NCBI RefSeq assembly: GCF_000429125.1
Contig: NZ_AUBG01000006.1
Location: 62,001 to 126,000 of the forward strand
From: Aequorivita capsosiphonis DSM 23843
GTDB taxonomy: Bacteria > Bacteroidota > Bacteroidia > Flavobacteriales > Flavobacteriaceae
Direction of reading: 5' to 3'
DNA length: 64,000 nucleotides
The notes below the pieces were generated by a model, which saw only the letters and a list, made by a program, of their open reading frames with translations, did no database searches and was not told where the DNA came from. Both the position numbers and the translations under genes were made by a program. Positions 8,287 through 16,606 of this stretch are shown one piece after another. Within the stretch, counting starts at the first letter, position 1. The number at the start of each line of letters is the position of its first letter.

Positions 8287-8910
8287 CTACTGTCTTTTAG
8301 AGATTTCATCTCTTACGCTTGCAGCTTTTTCGTAATTTTCGTTTTTTACAGCTTCGTCTAACATTTTGTTTAAGTCACTCATACTAAATTTGCTGTAATC
8401 TTCTTTTGAAGGCTTAACAGATTCTTTGTCTTCCCCTAAAATTAGATTTTCTATTACTGACTCTTCCTGCTTAGTGAGTGATTTTTTTGAAGTGGAAGTT
8501 TTTAAATAGATTCCTGCTTTGTCCAGAATGTTTTTATAAGTAAAGATTGGCGCATTAAAGCGGAGTGCCAAAGCAATGGCATCACTGGTTCTTGCATCTA
8601 TAATCTCTTCAATTTTATCGCGTTCGCAGATTAGGCTGGAATAAAAAACGCCATCGACCAATTTGTGGATTATCACTTGCTTTACGACGATTTCAAATCG
8701 GTCAGCAAAATTTTTAAAAAGATCGTGGGTTAATGGCCGAGGGGGAGTTATTTCCTTTTCTAGCGCAATGGCAATGGACTGTGCTTCAAAGGCACCAATG
8801 ACAATGGGGAGTTTTCGCTCGCCATCCACTTCGCTTAAAATAAGGGCATAAGCCCCGTTTTGTGTTTGGCTATATGATATTCCCTTTATGGTAAGTTTTA
8901 CTAAACTCAT
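8287..8910 (-). CDS. bifunctional nuclease family protein (DUF151 + UvrB/C motif)
   Basis: A 207-residue protein with an N-terminal DUF151/BFN domain (LPIVIGAFEAQSIAIALE, TPPRPLTHDLFKNF, DARTSDAIALALRFNAPIFT) and a C-terminal UVR-like helical pair (LNKMLDEAVKNENYEKAASVRDEISKR). The plant founding member has RNase and DNase activity; activity here is inferred. It lies upstream of the nucleoside transporter on the same strand, and downstream of etfA beyond a terminator. Confidence 0.93.
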   Translation of the reverse strand: MSLVKLTIKGISYSQTQNGAYALILSEVDGERKLPIVIGAFEAQSIAIALEKEITPPRPLTHDLFKNFADRFEIVVKQVIIHKLVDGVFYSSLICERDKIEEIIDARTSDAIALALRFNAPIFTYKNILDKAGIYLKTSTSKKSLTKQEESVIENLILGEDKESVKPSKEDYSKFSMSDLNKMLDEAVKNENYEKAASVRDEISKRQ

Positions 8911-8924
8911 TTTCTGTATCGGCT

Positions 8925-8978
8925 TTACCCCCAGCCCCTAAAGGGGAGTGTTTCTGGCTCCCTTAAGGGCTGGGGTTC
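8925..8978. repeat. GC-rich nested hairpin element, copy A
   Basis: The segment contains CCCCAGCCCCTAAAGGGG and CCCTTAAGGGCTGGGG, which form small hairpins and pair with each other in a larger one. A related element lies at 39217-39272; on the opposite strand both show CTCCCCTTT(A/G)GGGG followed by GCTGG and a G-run. Both are intergenic and differ sharply in GC from their surroundings. Confidence 0.7.
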
Positions 8979-9026
8979 GTTTTTGGTTAAACAATAGATT
9001 ATAAAATTAACGAATCTATTACCAAT

Positions 9027-9069
9027 AAAAAAAGCTGTTTAAATTAGGGCGTTTCCTTATTTAAACAGC
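9027..9069 (-). terminator. intrinsic terminator of the etfBA operon
   Basis: On the minus strand GCTGTTTAAAT (9069-9059) pairs with ATTTAAACAGC (9044-9034), followed by a seven-T run. It lies 30 bp downstream of the etfA stop codon and fits an end of the etfB-etfA transcript. Confidence 0.9.
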
Positions 9070-9098
9070 CTTGTCTCGAGGCACAAATTAATAAAAAA

Positions 9099-10064
9099 TT
9101 ATGCGTTTTGCGCCTTAAATTCTTTTAATTTTTCTGTGAGTTTTGGCACAATTTCAAAAGCATCGCCTACAATGCCGTAGTCTGCGGCTTTAAAGAAAGG
9201 TGCTTCTGGATCATTATTGATAACCACTTTCACTTTGGAAGCATTAATTCCAGCCAAATGTTGGATTGCTCCGGAAATCCCAATAGCGATGTACAAGTTA
9301 GCGGCCACTGGTTTTCCAGTTTGGCCCACGTGTTCGCTATGTGGACGCCAGTCCATATCGCTCACAGGTTTAGAACAAGCGGTTGCTGCGCCTAAAGTAG
9401 CTGCTAGATCTTCAATCATTCCCCAGTTTTCAGGGCCTTTAAGTCCGCGACCACCAGATACCACTATTTCGGCATCGGCGATGGTTACTTTATCTGTAGC
9501 CTTGTCAACTGAAACAATTTCCATGTCGAAATCGTGTGCATCTAAGTTTGGCGAAAAAGCTTCACTTGTTGCAGCGGTTTCATTTTCTTTTAACCCATAC
9601 GTGTTTTTACCTAGACCTATTATTTTAATATCGGTTTTTATTTCCGTGGATGCGAAAGCCTTGTTTGTAAAAACGTTATGCTTCACCTTAAAAGGCGAAG
9701 TGCTTTCTGGAAGACTAAATACGTTGGGAACGAAGCCAGCTTCCAAATTTACTGCCAAGGTTGGCGATAAAAATTTGCTGTTTGCACTAGAAGATAAGAC
9801 GATAACTTTTGCATCTTCATTCTTGGCGGCTTGTCCGATTACATCGGCATAAGCTTCGCCATTAAATTTCTTTAATTTATCATCGGAAACTTCCAATACT
9901 TTAGAAGCGCCGTATTTGCCCAATTCCGCGGTGTCATCGGCATTGATACTCACAGCTGTAACAGTGGTCCCCATTTGGTCTGCAATTCCTTTTGCATACG
10001 AAACAGCTTCCAAAGCTATTTTTTTTATTTTTCCTTCTTCTGATTCGGTATATACTAAAATCAT
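9099..10064 (-). CDS. etfA: electron transfer flavoprotein subunit alpha
   Basis: A 321-residue ETF alpha subunit, the FAD-carrying partner that passes electrons from acyl-CoA dehydrogenases to the quinone pool. The FAD-binding domain is clear: VVSGGRGLKGPENWGMIEDLAATLGAA, then CSKPVSDMDWRPHSEHVGQTGKPV, IAIGISGAIQHLAG and INNDPEAPFFKAADYGIVGD. It is preceded by etfB on the same strand. An acyl-CoA dehydrogenase that could use it is encoded at 43834-44976. Confidence 0.97.
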   Translation of the reverse strand: MILVYTESEEGKIKKIALEAVSYAKGIADQMGTTVTAVSINADDTAELGKYGASKVLEVSDDKLKKFNGEAYADVIGQAAKNEDAKVIVLSSSANSKFLSPTLAVNLEAGFVPNVFSLPESTSPFKVKHNVFTNKAFASTEIKTDIKIIGLGKNTYGLKENETAATSEAFSPNLDAHDFDMEIVSVDKATDKVTIADAEIVVSGGRGLKGPENWGMIEDLAATLGAATACSKPVSDMDWRPHSEHVGQTGKPVAANLYIAIGISGAIQHLAGINASKVKVVINNDPEAPFFKAADYGIVGDAFEIVPKLTEKLKEFKAQNA

Positions 10065-10140
10065 AGTTGTATTATTTTGTGATTAATAAGTAAAATTTGG
10101 AGTTTCAAATTACATTTCGAAAAAATCCAAATTTCAAGTA

Positions 10141-10165
10141 CCAAATTCCAAAGTTTGGAATTTGG
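10141..10165. repeat. perfect 12-bp inverted repeat between etfB and etfA
   Basis: The arm CCAAATTCCAAA (10141-10152) is the exact reverse complement of TTTGGAATTTGG (10154-10165), with one base between them. It lies inside the etfB-etfA gap and would form a hairpin in the operon mRNA. Further TTTGGAATTT copies follow at 10166-10184. Similar tracts occur at 40086-40122, 40628-40760 and 45038-45190. Confidence 0.85.
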
Positions 10166-10182
10166 AATTTATGTTTTGGAAT

Positions 10183-10923
10183 TTATATCACCTTGGCTTC
10201 ATTATGAAGCAAGCTTATCAATTCGTCTACGTTGTCAACCAATTTTATGGAACCCTTTGGTGCGGGCTTTTCAAAGGAAACGGTGTTTGTTTCCGAATTT
10301 GCTTCAACAGGTTCTTTAACGTTAAGTGGTTTTTTTCTGGCTTGCATAATACCACGCATATTTGGAATACGCAAATCACTTTCCTCAACAATACCTTTTT
10401 GTCCACCAACAACAAGTGGCAATGAGGTTTTTAGTGTTTCTTTTCCACCGTCAATCTCACGGATTGCGGTAGCTTTATCGCCTTCTACTTCAAGACCGAT
10501 ACAGGTGTTTACAAAATTCGCTCCAATAAGTTTTGCGAGCATGCCAGGAACCATTCCCCCGTTATAATCGATGGATTCACGACCTCCGATAATCAAATCG
10601 TAAGCTCCTTCTTTTGCAACATTGGCAAGTTGTTTCGCTACTGAAAAACCATCAGTTGCTGGAGTGTTTATTCTTATAGCTTCATCGGCGCCTATTGCCA
10701 AAGCTTTTCTAAGTGTAGGTTCAGTTTCTGGGCCGCCAACGTTAATAACGTGAACAGTTGCACCTTGTTTTTCCTTAAACCACATGGCACGGGTAAGACC
10801 AAATTCATCATTTGGATTAATTACAAATTGCACACCGTTAGTATCAAACTTGGTGTCGCCATCGGTAAAATTAATCTTTGAAGTTGTATCTGGTACGTGA
10901 CTTATACAGACTAATATTTTCAT
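10183..10923 (-). CDS. etfB: electron transfer flavoprotein subunit beta
   Basis: A 246-residue ETF beta subunit that pairs with EtfA and binds AMP. It begins MKILVCISHVPDTTSKINF and contains FVINPNDEFGLTRAMWFKE, the adenine-site region YDLIIGGRESIDYNGGMVPGML, and LPLVVGGQKGIVEESDLRIPNMRGIMQARKKPL, which is the signature of this subunit. It is the first gene of the etfBA operon; a 280-bp upstream region with small inverted repeats probably holds the promoter. Confidence 0.97.
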   Translation of the reverse strand: MKILVCISHVPDTTSKINFTDGDTKFDTNGVQFVINPNDEFGLTRAMWFKEKQGATVHVINVGGPETEPTLRKALAIGADEAIRINTPATDGFSVAKQLANVAKEGAYDLIIGGRESIDYNGGMVPGMLAKLIGANFVNTCIGLEVEGDKATAIREIDGGKETLKTSLPLVVGGQKGIVEESDLRIPNMRGIMQARKKPLNVKEPVEANSETNTVSFEKPAPKGSIKLVDNVDELISLLHNEAKVI

Positions 10924-11141
10924 TTTGTACTATTTTTTGGATTGTAAATTAAATGCAAAGCATTAAGTTGTAAAACTCAAGTATTTGCTTGCGTTATCTT
11001 TCGCTTTTTAAGCTAGAGATTATTTAGATAATCCTTGGCTCTTCGAGCTTCGGACTACTCAGGTGCGAAGTTAAGAATAATTTAGGTTTTTTTTACTATG
11101 CGTGCATAATAAATTTCGGTTAAAAGTTGTGGTAAAATATA

Positions 11142-11187
11142 AAACCACACCGTTAAACATCTTCTTAGATTGTTCGGGGTGTGGTTT
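11142..11187 (-). terminator. terminator hairpin, repeat copy 1
   Basis: AAACCACACC (11142-11151) pairs with GGTGTGGTTT (11178-11187). It lies 19 bp downstream of the LRR gene. The same hairpin with a nearly identical loop occurs downstream of the neighbouring metalloprotease gene (12364-12409), so it was duplicated with the gene ends. Confidence 0.85.
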
Positions 11188-11205
11188 GGGTAAAACAGCT
11201 AACAA

Positions 11206-12237
11206 TTATTCTTTTATAAATTTTTTGGTCATTGTTCCTTTGTCGGTTTCTATTTGAAGGAAATAGAGGCCAGGACTAAGATTAGATATGTCAATAGTGC
11301 TACTTGAATTATCAACTTTTATTTTTTGGCCTGCTATGTTTATAATTGATAATTTGTCTATTGTCAACTCTGAATTTGTTTCGATATTCAAAAATTTGGA
11401 AGCTGGGTTTGGATATATGGAAAACGATGTTTCGTTAAATTCTGAAATGCTTAATGCGTCACATTCGGCTTGCGTTTCAACGAAAGTAGCATTGGAATCT
11501 ATATTCCAATTGGGGGGAATATTGTTTTTGTCATCGACAAAAACACAAGTGAGATTAATATTGTCAGTTGCTTCTATTGAACTTATATTAGCGTTGTTTC
11601 CATTTTTGATATTTAATGTAGAAATGTTGTTATGATCAAATAAAACCATGGCCAAGAGCGGATTATTGCTTAAATCAAGATCTCCCGTAAATTGGTTATA
11701 ATTCCCACTGAAATTGCCATCCCCAATAGAAAAATAAACCAAATTTGTCCAACTTGAAAAAACAGTTGAGATATCGCCAGAAAGTAAGTTTCCGTTCAAC
11801 CAAAAACTTGACATATTTGTTAGATTGGAAAATGAAGCGGGTATAGTACCGGTTAATGCATTATCCTCTAGTGAAAGGAGTTCTATTTTCGTGCAATTTC
11901 CAAGTTCATCGGGGATATTTCCAGTTAAGGTATTGTTCCAAAAAGCGAGGAATTCCAATTCTGTTAGATTTCCTATTTCATTAGGAATACTACCTACAAG
12001 ATTGTTATAACTGAGATCTAAACTTTTCACATGATCTGTTCCACCGATATTCTCAACGGTTATTCCGTGCCAAGTGGAAACAGATTCTCCACTTCCCCAG
12101 TTGGTGTTATTCACCCAATTTTGACCATTGGTGCTGTTATAGAGCGCCATAAGCGCGTCGCGCTCCAGTTGCGGTACCTGAGCGATTGTTACTGTGCCGC
12201 ACAGAACGACAAAGATGATGAGTAGTTGATTTTTCAT
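11206..12237 (-). CDS. leucine-rich-repeat protein with T9SS sorting domain
   Basis: A 343-residue secreted protein. A signal peptide (ending GTVTIAQ) is followed by a plant-type LRR N-cap (DALMALYNSTNGQNWVNNTNW) and about six LRRs of the IPNEIGNLTELEFLAFWNN type to residue 230. The C-terminal about 75 residues form a type A T9SS sorting domain (SIYPNPASKFLNIE to LYFLQIETDKGTMTKKFIKE). It should be exported across the outer membrane by the T9SS, parts of which are encoded at 57-64 kb. The last 75 residues and the terminator resemble those of the next gene. The ligand is unknown. Confidence 0.92.
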   Translation of the reverse strand: MKNQLLIIFVVLCGTVTIAQVPQLERDALMALYNSTNGQNWVNNTNWGSGESVSTWHGITVENIGGTDHVKSLDLSYNNLVGSIPNEIGNLTELEFLAFWNNTLTGNIPDELGNCTKIELLSLEDNALTGTIPASFSNLTNMSSFWLNGNLLSGDISTVFSSWTNLVYFSIGDGNFSGNYNQFTGDLDLSNNPLLAMVLFDHNNISTLNIKNGNNANISSIEATDNINLTCVFVDDKNNIPPNWNIDSNATFVETQAECDALSISEFNETSFSIYPNPASKFLNIETNSELTIDKLSIINIAGQKIKVDNSSSTIDISNLSPGLYFLQIETDKGTMTKKFIKE

Positions 12238-12363
12238 GATAATAATTTTTAGTGGTTAGTCAATTATTGTTTATCAAGAATTGTTACGTGCTAAACTATT
12301 TAAGGAAACTAAAGGAAACAATACCTTGTATTGGGTATTTTTTAGGCAGTTAGGAGAAAAGTA

Positions 12364-12409
12364 AAACCACACCGCTAAACATCTCCCCAGATTGTTCTAA
12401 GTGTGGTTT
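12364..12409 (-). terminator. terminator hairpin, repeat copy 2
   Basis: AAACCACACC (12364-12373) pairs with AGTGTGGTTT (12400-12409). It lies downstream of the large metalloprotease gene. The loop sequence matches copy 1 at most positions, which identifies the two as a duplicated module. Confidence 0.85.
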
Positions 12410-12430
12410 AAAAAAAAATAGAACTCCCCA

Positions 12431-15400
12431 CTATTTTTTTATGATTTTTTTGATAACGGTTCTTTGATCGGTTTTTATTTGAATAAAGTAAAGTCCCGCA
12501 CTGAGATTGGAAACGTCAATTTGGTTTGAGAATTTAGCCTTGGTAATCATTTGTCCAGCAACATTGCTGATATTTAAGTCTTTAACTTTTTCATTATCGT
12601 AAACCTTCACTGTGATAATCTGTGAAACTGGATTTGGAAATATTTCGATTGGGTTGTCCGTGGCATAATCCACAATTCCTAATGTACAGTCTTCAGAGTA
12701 GGTGGCGCTTGGATCTTTCAGCCAAGAGGCGTAAACTCCTGTGCCAGCATTTGCTGCAGTCTCATCATCTACTTGAATACAGGTTAAATTTGGATTGTCA
12801 CTGGCTAAGAAATTTGTAATGAGACCGTTATTTCCATTTTGAACATTCAAGGATTGTAGTTGTCCCATCTGACAATAAATCTCGGTTAGTTGCGTGTTTT
12901 CACTAAGATCTAAATCTGTTATTTGGTTCATTAAGCAGGAAATATATTTCAAATTAATATTTTGCGATACATCAAGGAAGCTTAAGTTGTTATCGTAACA
13001 ATTTAAATATTCAAGATTAATAAAGCTGCTTACGTCCAAGTGAGAAAGATCGTTTTGTGAACAAGACAGATAAACCAATCCAATGTTTGAACCAAGGTTT
13101 AACTGTGTTAATTGGTTCTGGTCGCAGGATAAATCCGTTAAGGAATAAAAATCTTGTATTCCTGACAAATCACTGATGTTTTTGTTTTGAACACTAAGTG
13201 TTGATATATTAATTATATCTGCTGTAAACACTTGACCATTTATAATAGCATCGGTATCTATACCTAAATCAATAAGGGCTTGCTCGAAGTTTGGATCTGG
13301 AATTTGGGTGATAGCTAAGAAATTACCGGTTAAAGTTCTGTTATCTGTTACTGTAAAACTAAAAGTTGAATTGGTAGAAACAATGCTTCCGTTTTCTGTC
13401 CAGTTTACAAAGTCATATCCTGAATTTGGAGTAGCGTTAAGATTACAAGTGCTGTTGTATTGATAATTTCCACCACCAGTTATATTTCCTCCATCTGTAG
13501 GATTTGCAACAGTTGAAACAGTATAGGTATTCAAATCAAAATTGGCAATTAAGGATTTATTTTCCGTAACCGTAAAACTATAGTTGGCATCTGTAGAAAT
13601 TACTGTTCCATTTTCTGTCCAGTTTATAAATGTATAGCCAGTATTTTCACTTGCCGATAAGGTGCAATTGTCTCCGTAAGAATAACTTCCTGCTCCAGTT
13701 ATTGTTCCAGCATTTGTTGGGTTCGCCTCCGCAGAGATTTGAAATGTTCCCAATTCAAAATTTGCGGTAAGTGTTCTATCATCAACAACTGTAAAGCTGT
13801 AATTTGCATTTGTGGAAACTACTGATCCGTTTTCTGTCCAATTTACAAATCCGTATCCTGAATTTGGAGAAGCGGTGAGGTTACATGCGCTGTTGTATTG
13901 ATAGTTTCCACCGCCAGTTATATTTCCACCATCTGTGGGATTTGAAATTGTTGAAACAGTATAGGTATTCAATTCAAAATTGGCAATTAAGGATTTATTT
14001 TCCGTAACCGTAAAACTATAACTGGCATCTGTAGAAACCACAGCTCCATTTTCGGTCCAATTAATAAACGTGTAGCCAGTATTTTCTGTTGCGGATAAGG
14101 TGCAACTGTCTCCGTAAGAATAACTTCCTGCTCCAGTTATTGTTCCAGCATTTGTTGGGTTCGCCTCCGCAGAGATTTGAAATGTTCCCAATTCAAAATT
14201 TGCGGTTAGTGTTCTATCATCAACAACTGTAAAGCTGTAATTTGCATTTGTGGAAACTACTGATCCGTTTTCTGTCCAATTTACAAAGCCGTATCCTGGA
14301 TTTGGAGAAGCGATAAGATTACAGGTGCTGTTATATTGATAATTTCCACCGCCAGTTATATTCCCTCCATCTGTGGGATTTGCAACAGTTGAAATATCAT
14401 AGGTATTCAAATCAAAATTGGCAATTAAGGATTTATTTTCCGTAACCGTAAAGCTATAGTTGGCATTAGTTGAAACCACTGTTCCATTTTCAGTCCAGTT
14501 ATTAAATGTATAACCAGTATTTTCTGTTGCTGATAATGTGCAATTGTCTCCGTATGTATAATTTCCTGCTCCAGTTATTGTTCCTGCGTTTGTGGGATTC
14601 GCTTGTGCATTGATTTGATAGGTTTCCAATTCGAAATTGGCAATTAGATTACGATCCGCTTGGGCAAGAAAAGTATAATTCGCATTTGTTGAAACAACCG
14701 TTCCGTTTTCGGTCCAGTTGATAAACTCGTAGCCAATACTGTTGGTTGCATTCACCGTAACACTTTGTTCAAAACCATAGGTTCCATCCCCAGAAGTGGT
14801 TCCGCCTGCTGTTGGATTGGCACTTGTGGTTATATCATAAAAAATGGTTGAGGGGTCAATTCCGTAGGCTAAAGTTAAAGTAACTCCATCTGCGTAAAAG
14901 CAATAGTTTTTTGTCGGTAATACTTGGACTTCACCTGTAAAATCGGCTTCCCAAATTATTTTAGCATCATCACCACAGGCATCTTCATTAAATGCCAAAA
15001 AACTTCCATCTAAGTTATTCCTTAAGGTTAATTGAGAATCAATGGAAGATTGCCCTCCATCATCTGTACACAAAGACCAAAAATATGTTGTGCCTTCGGT
15101 AACGTTATATATAGAATAGCATAATGCAATGGTAGCGTTTGTTTGTGTAGAAGTCGTAGGGGTAAATATTGTTGTAGTGTATTGACAAGGACTATCGCAG
15201 CCAATTAAATTGTCGCTATAGGCAGCAATTATATCTTTCATTTCTCGAATAGTACGCGCGTTGTTGCCATCCATTGCATCTCCAACGGGGGTACCAAAAT
15301 AGGTTATATTAGGATCGGAAAAATAATATATATGATAATGTGGTATCCCATCTGGAAAAGCTGCTCCACCCCCATAAGTTAATATCGATGCCCTTGGTAT

Positions 15401-16507
15401 ATCGTTATCTGAATTCCAACGCCAGCCAGCCGAATAATCAAAAAGTCCGGGACCAGGTTGAAAAAGCTGTTCTTTATGATGCCCTGCTCCGAATATATGT
15501 CCAGATTCGTGAATATTTAAATAATCTACGTTGTTTCCAGTAATGGTTAATGAACAGAAGGCAAAGGCTGGATCTCCATCCATGGTTTGTGGTATATAGG
15601 AAACACCTCCTCCAACAATTGTATGAAGTAGTACGACAAAATCTGCGTTCTCCTCAACCCTCAACGCATGAACTTCATCCAAATAACCATCATTTCTAAT
15701 TCGAAGTCGTGATAATTGTTCTGGAAAAGTCCCTGACTCCACATAATCAGTTTTATGAGAATACACTACGTTATAATTTAAGTCTATCATTGAGTTGTCA
15801 AAAGAAGTTTGTGCAATAGTTTCCATCATCGCTATTGTATTTGCTATTGAGCCATTATTGGCAATGGCCCAATTTTCTGCTGCTTGTGTATAAACTACCA
15901 TAACATCAATTTCTGTTGTGGCACTTGGCAATCTATTATTTGATTCTATACCTTCACTTGATTCATTGCTTTTAAGAGAATTTGGAAAATCTAATTGATC
16001 TATTGTTGCTAGAGGTTCATGGCATTCTGTTAAGCTCTGTTTGGCCAAGTCTGATTGTGCTAAATAAATCGTATCATTGTTAGGATCAATTTGAGTTGTA
16101 TAGCTTTCCGCAGTTTCTGGAACTTCAATTCGCATCATAACTGTTCCATTACTTGCCAATGTTATTATGCAAAACCCCATTTGAGAATCTGTTAAGGTGG
16201 CTCGAATAACTAATGTGCCATTTGCATCTTGTTTTATGTCATCTATAATTGCTAAGTAGTTTTGCGAAGGAAAAAGATCCAATAATAACTCAATTCCAAT
16301 ATCATTTGCACTCAGTCTTTTAATATTTTGATTCAACGAAAAAGGACGTGCTTTTTTGTAAGGATATAAGAAATTTGACTCTGGAAGTGAGGTGTTTCTT
16401 GTAATTTCACTTTGGTTATAGGTGCCATCATTGATATTCAATTGTCGGTTTTGTGCCGAGAGACTTAGGACGAAGAATGTGCAAAAGAGCAGTGTAATTG
16501 TTTTCAT
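12431..16507 (-). CDS. secreted metzincin protease with seven InlB-like repeats, LRRs and T9SS sorting domain
   Basis: A 1358-residue multidomain exoprotein. After a signal peptide (ending LSLSAQN) and a pro-region, a metallopeptidase domain carries the zinc motif HESGHIFGAGHH starting at His333 (metzincin HExxHxxGxxH). Seven tandem 73-residue repeats (about 557-1067) of the divergent InlB B-repeat type contain GYxFxNWTENG. An LRR block follows (IPDPNFEQALIDLG to about 1240), then a type A T9SS domain (IEIFPNPVSQIITV to IKKIIKK). It is predicted to be displayed or released at the cell surface; substrate unknown. A LytTR regulator lies directly upstream on the same strand. Confidence 0.92.
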   Translation of the reverse strand: MKTITLLFCTFFVLSLSAQNRQLNINDGTYNQSEITRNTSLPESNFLYPYKKARPFSLNQNIKRLSANDIGIELLLDLFPSQNYLAIIDDIKQDANGTLVIRATLTDSQMGFCIITLASNGTVMMRIEVPETAESYTTQIDPNNDTIYLAQSDLAKQSLTECHEPLATIDQLDFPNSLKSNESSEGIESNNRLPSATTEIDVMVVYTQAAENWAIANNGSIANTIAMMETIAQTSFDNSMIDLNYNVVYSHKTDYVESGTFPEQLSRLRIRNDGYLDEVHALRVEENADFVVLLHTIVGGGVSYIPQTMDGDPAFAFCSLTITGNNVDYLNIHESGHIFGAGHHKEQLFQPGPGLFDYSAGWRWNSDNDIPRASILTYGGGAAFPDGIPHYHIYYFSDPNITYFGTPVGDAMDGNNARTIREMKDIIAAYSDNLIGCDSPCQYTTTIFTPTTSTQTNATIALCYSIYNVTEGTTYFWSLCTDDGGQSSIDSQLTLRNNLDGSFLAFNEDACGDDAKIIWEADFTGEVQVLPTKNYCFYADGVTLTLAYGIDPSTIFYDITTSANPTAGGTTSGDGTYGFEQSVTVNATNSIGYEFINWTENGTVVSTNANYTFLAQADRNLIANFELETYQINAQANPTNAGTITGAGNYTYGDNCTLSATENTGYTFNNWTENGTVVSTNANYSFTVTENKSLIANFDLNTYDISTVANPTDGGNITGGGNYQYNSTCNLIASPNPGYGFVNWTENGSVVSTNANYSFTVVDDRTLTANFELGTFQISAEANPTNAGTITGAGSYSYGDSCTLSATENTGYTFINWTENGAVVSTDASYSFTVTENKSLIANFELNTYTVSTISNPTDGGNITGGGNYQYNSACNLTASPNSGYGFVNWTENGSVVSTNANYSFTVVDDRTLTANFELGTFQISAEANPTNAGTITGAGSYSYGDNCTLSASENTGYTFINWTENGTVISTDANYSFTVTENKSLIANFDLNTYTVSTVANPTDGGNITGGGNYQYNSTCNLNATPNSGYDFVNWTENGSIVSTNSTFSFTVTDNRTLTGNFLAITQIPDPNFEQALIDLGIDTDAIINGQVFTADIINISTLSVQNKNISDLSGIQDFYSLTDLSCDQNQLTQLNLGSNIGLVYLSCSQNDLSHLDVSSFINLEYLNCYDNNLSFLDVSQNINLKYISCLMNQITDLDLSENTQLTEIYCQMGQLQSLNVQNGNNGLITNFLASDNPNLTCIQVDDETAANAGTGVYASWLKDPSATYSEDCTLGIVDYATDNPIEIFPNPVSQIITVKVYDNEKVKDLNISNVAGQMITKAKFSNQIDVSNLSAGLYFIQIKTDQRTVIKKIIKK
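13307..14839 (-). repeat. seven in-frame 219-bp repeats with a 438-bp higher-order period
   Basis: The protease gene holds seven units of 73 codons. Units 2, 4 and 6 (NPTNAGTITGAG type) resemble each other, and units 3, 5 and 7 (NPTDGGNITGGG type) resemble each other, so the block grew by copying a two-unit segment. The phrase encoding SLIANF recurs at about 438-bp spacing. Close nucleotide identity makes the tract prone to copy-number change. Confidence 0.92.
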
Positions 16508-16571
16508 ATAGCTTGTCTGTTTGGTTGTTAGAGAAGCTAAGATGAAATTATATTACAATTATTAAAACTAA

Positions 16572-16606
16572 AAATGAAAATCTGCCCTAAACAAATGAAA
16601 ATCTGC
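16572..16606. promoter_or_regulatory. 21-bp-phased direct repeat, candidate LytTR binding site
   Basis: The 14-mer AAATGAAAATCTGC occurs at 16572-16585 and again at 16593-16606, exactly 21 bp apart, two helical turns. It lies between the LytTR regulator gene and the protease gene, 65-99 bp upstream of the protease start. LytTR regulators bind direct repeats with about this spacing, so the protease may be their target. This is inference from position and spacing. Confidence 0.55.

Noticed and set aside
9217-9852. 211-residue open frame opposite etfA
   Set aside because: Antisense to a clear ETF alpha gene with conserved motifs; composition is that of a shadow frame.
13307-14839. Invasin (InlB) homologue
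   Set aside because: Only the small B-repeat fold is shared. The protein also has a metzincin site, LRRs of another type and a T9SS tag, so host invasion is not implied.
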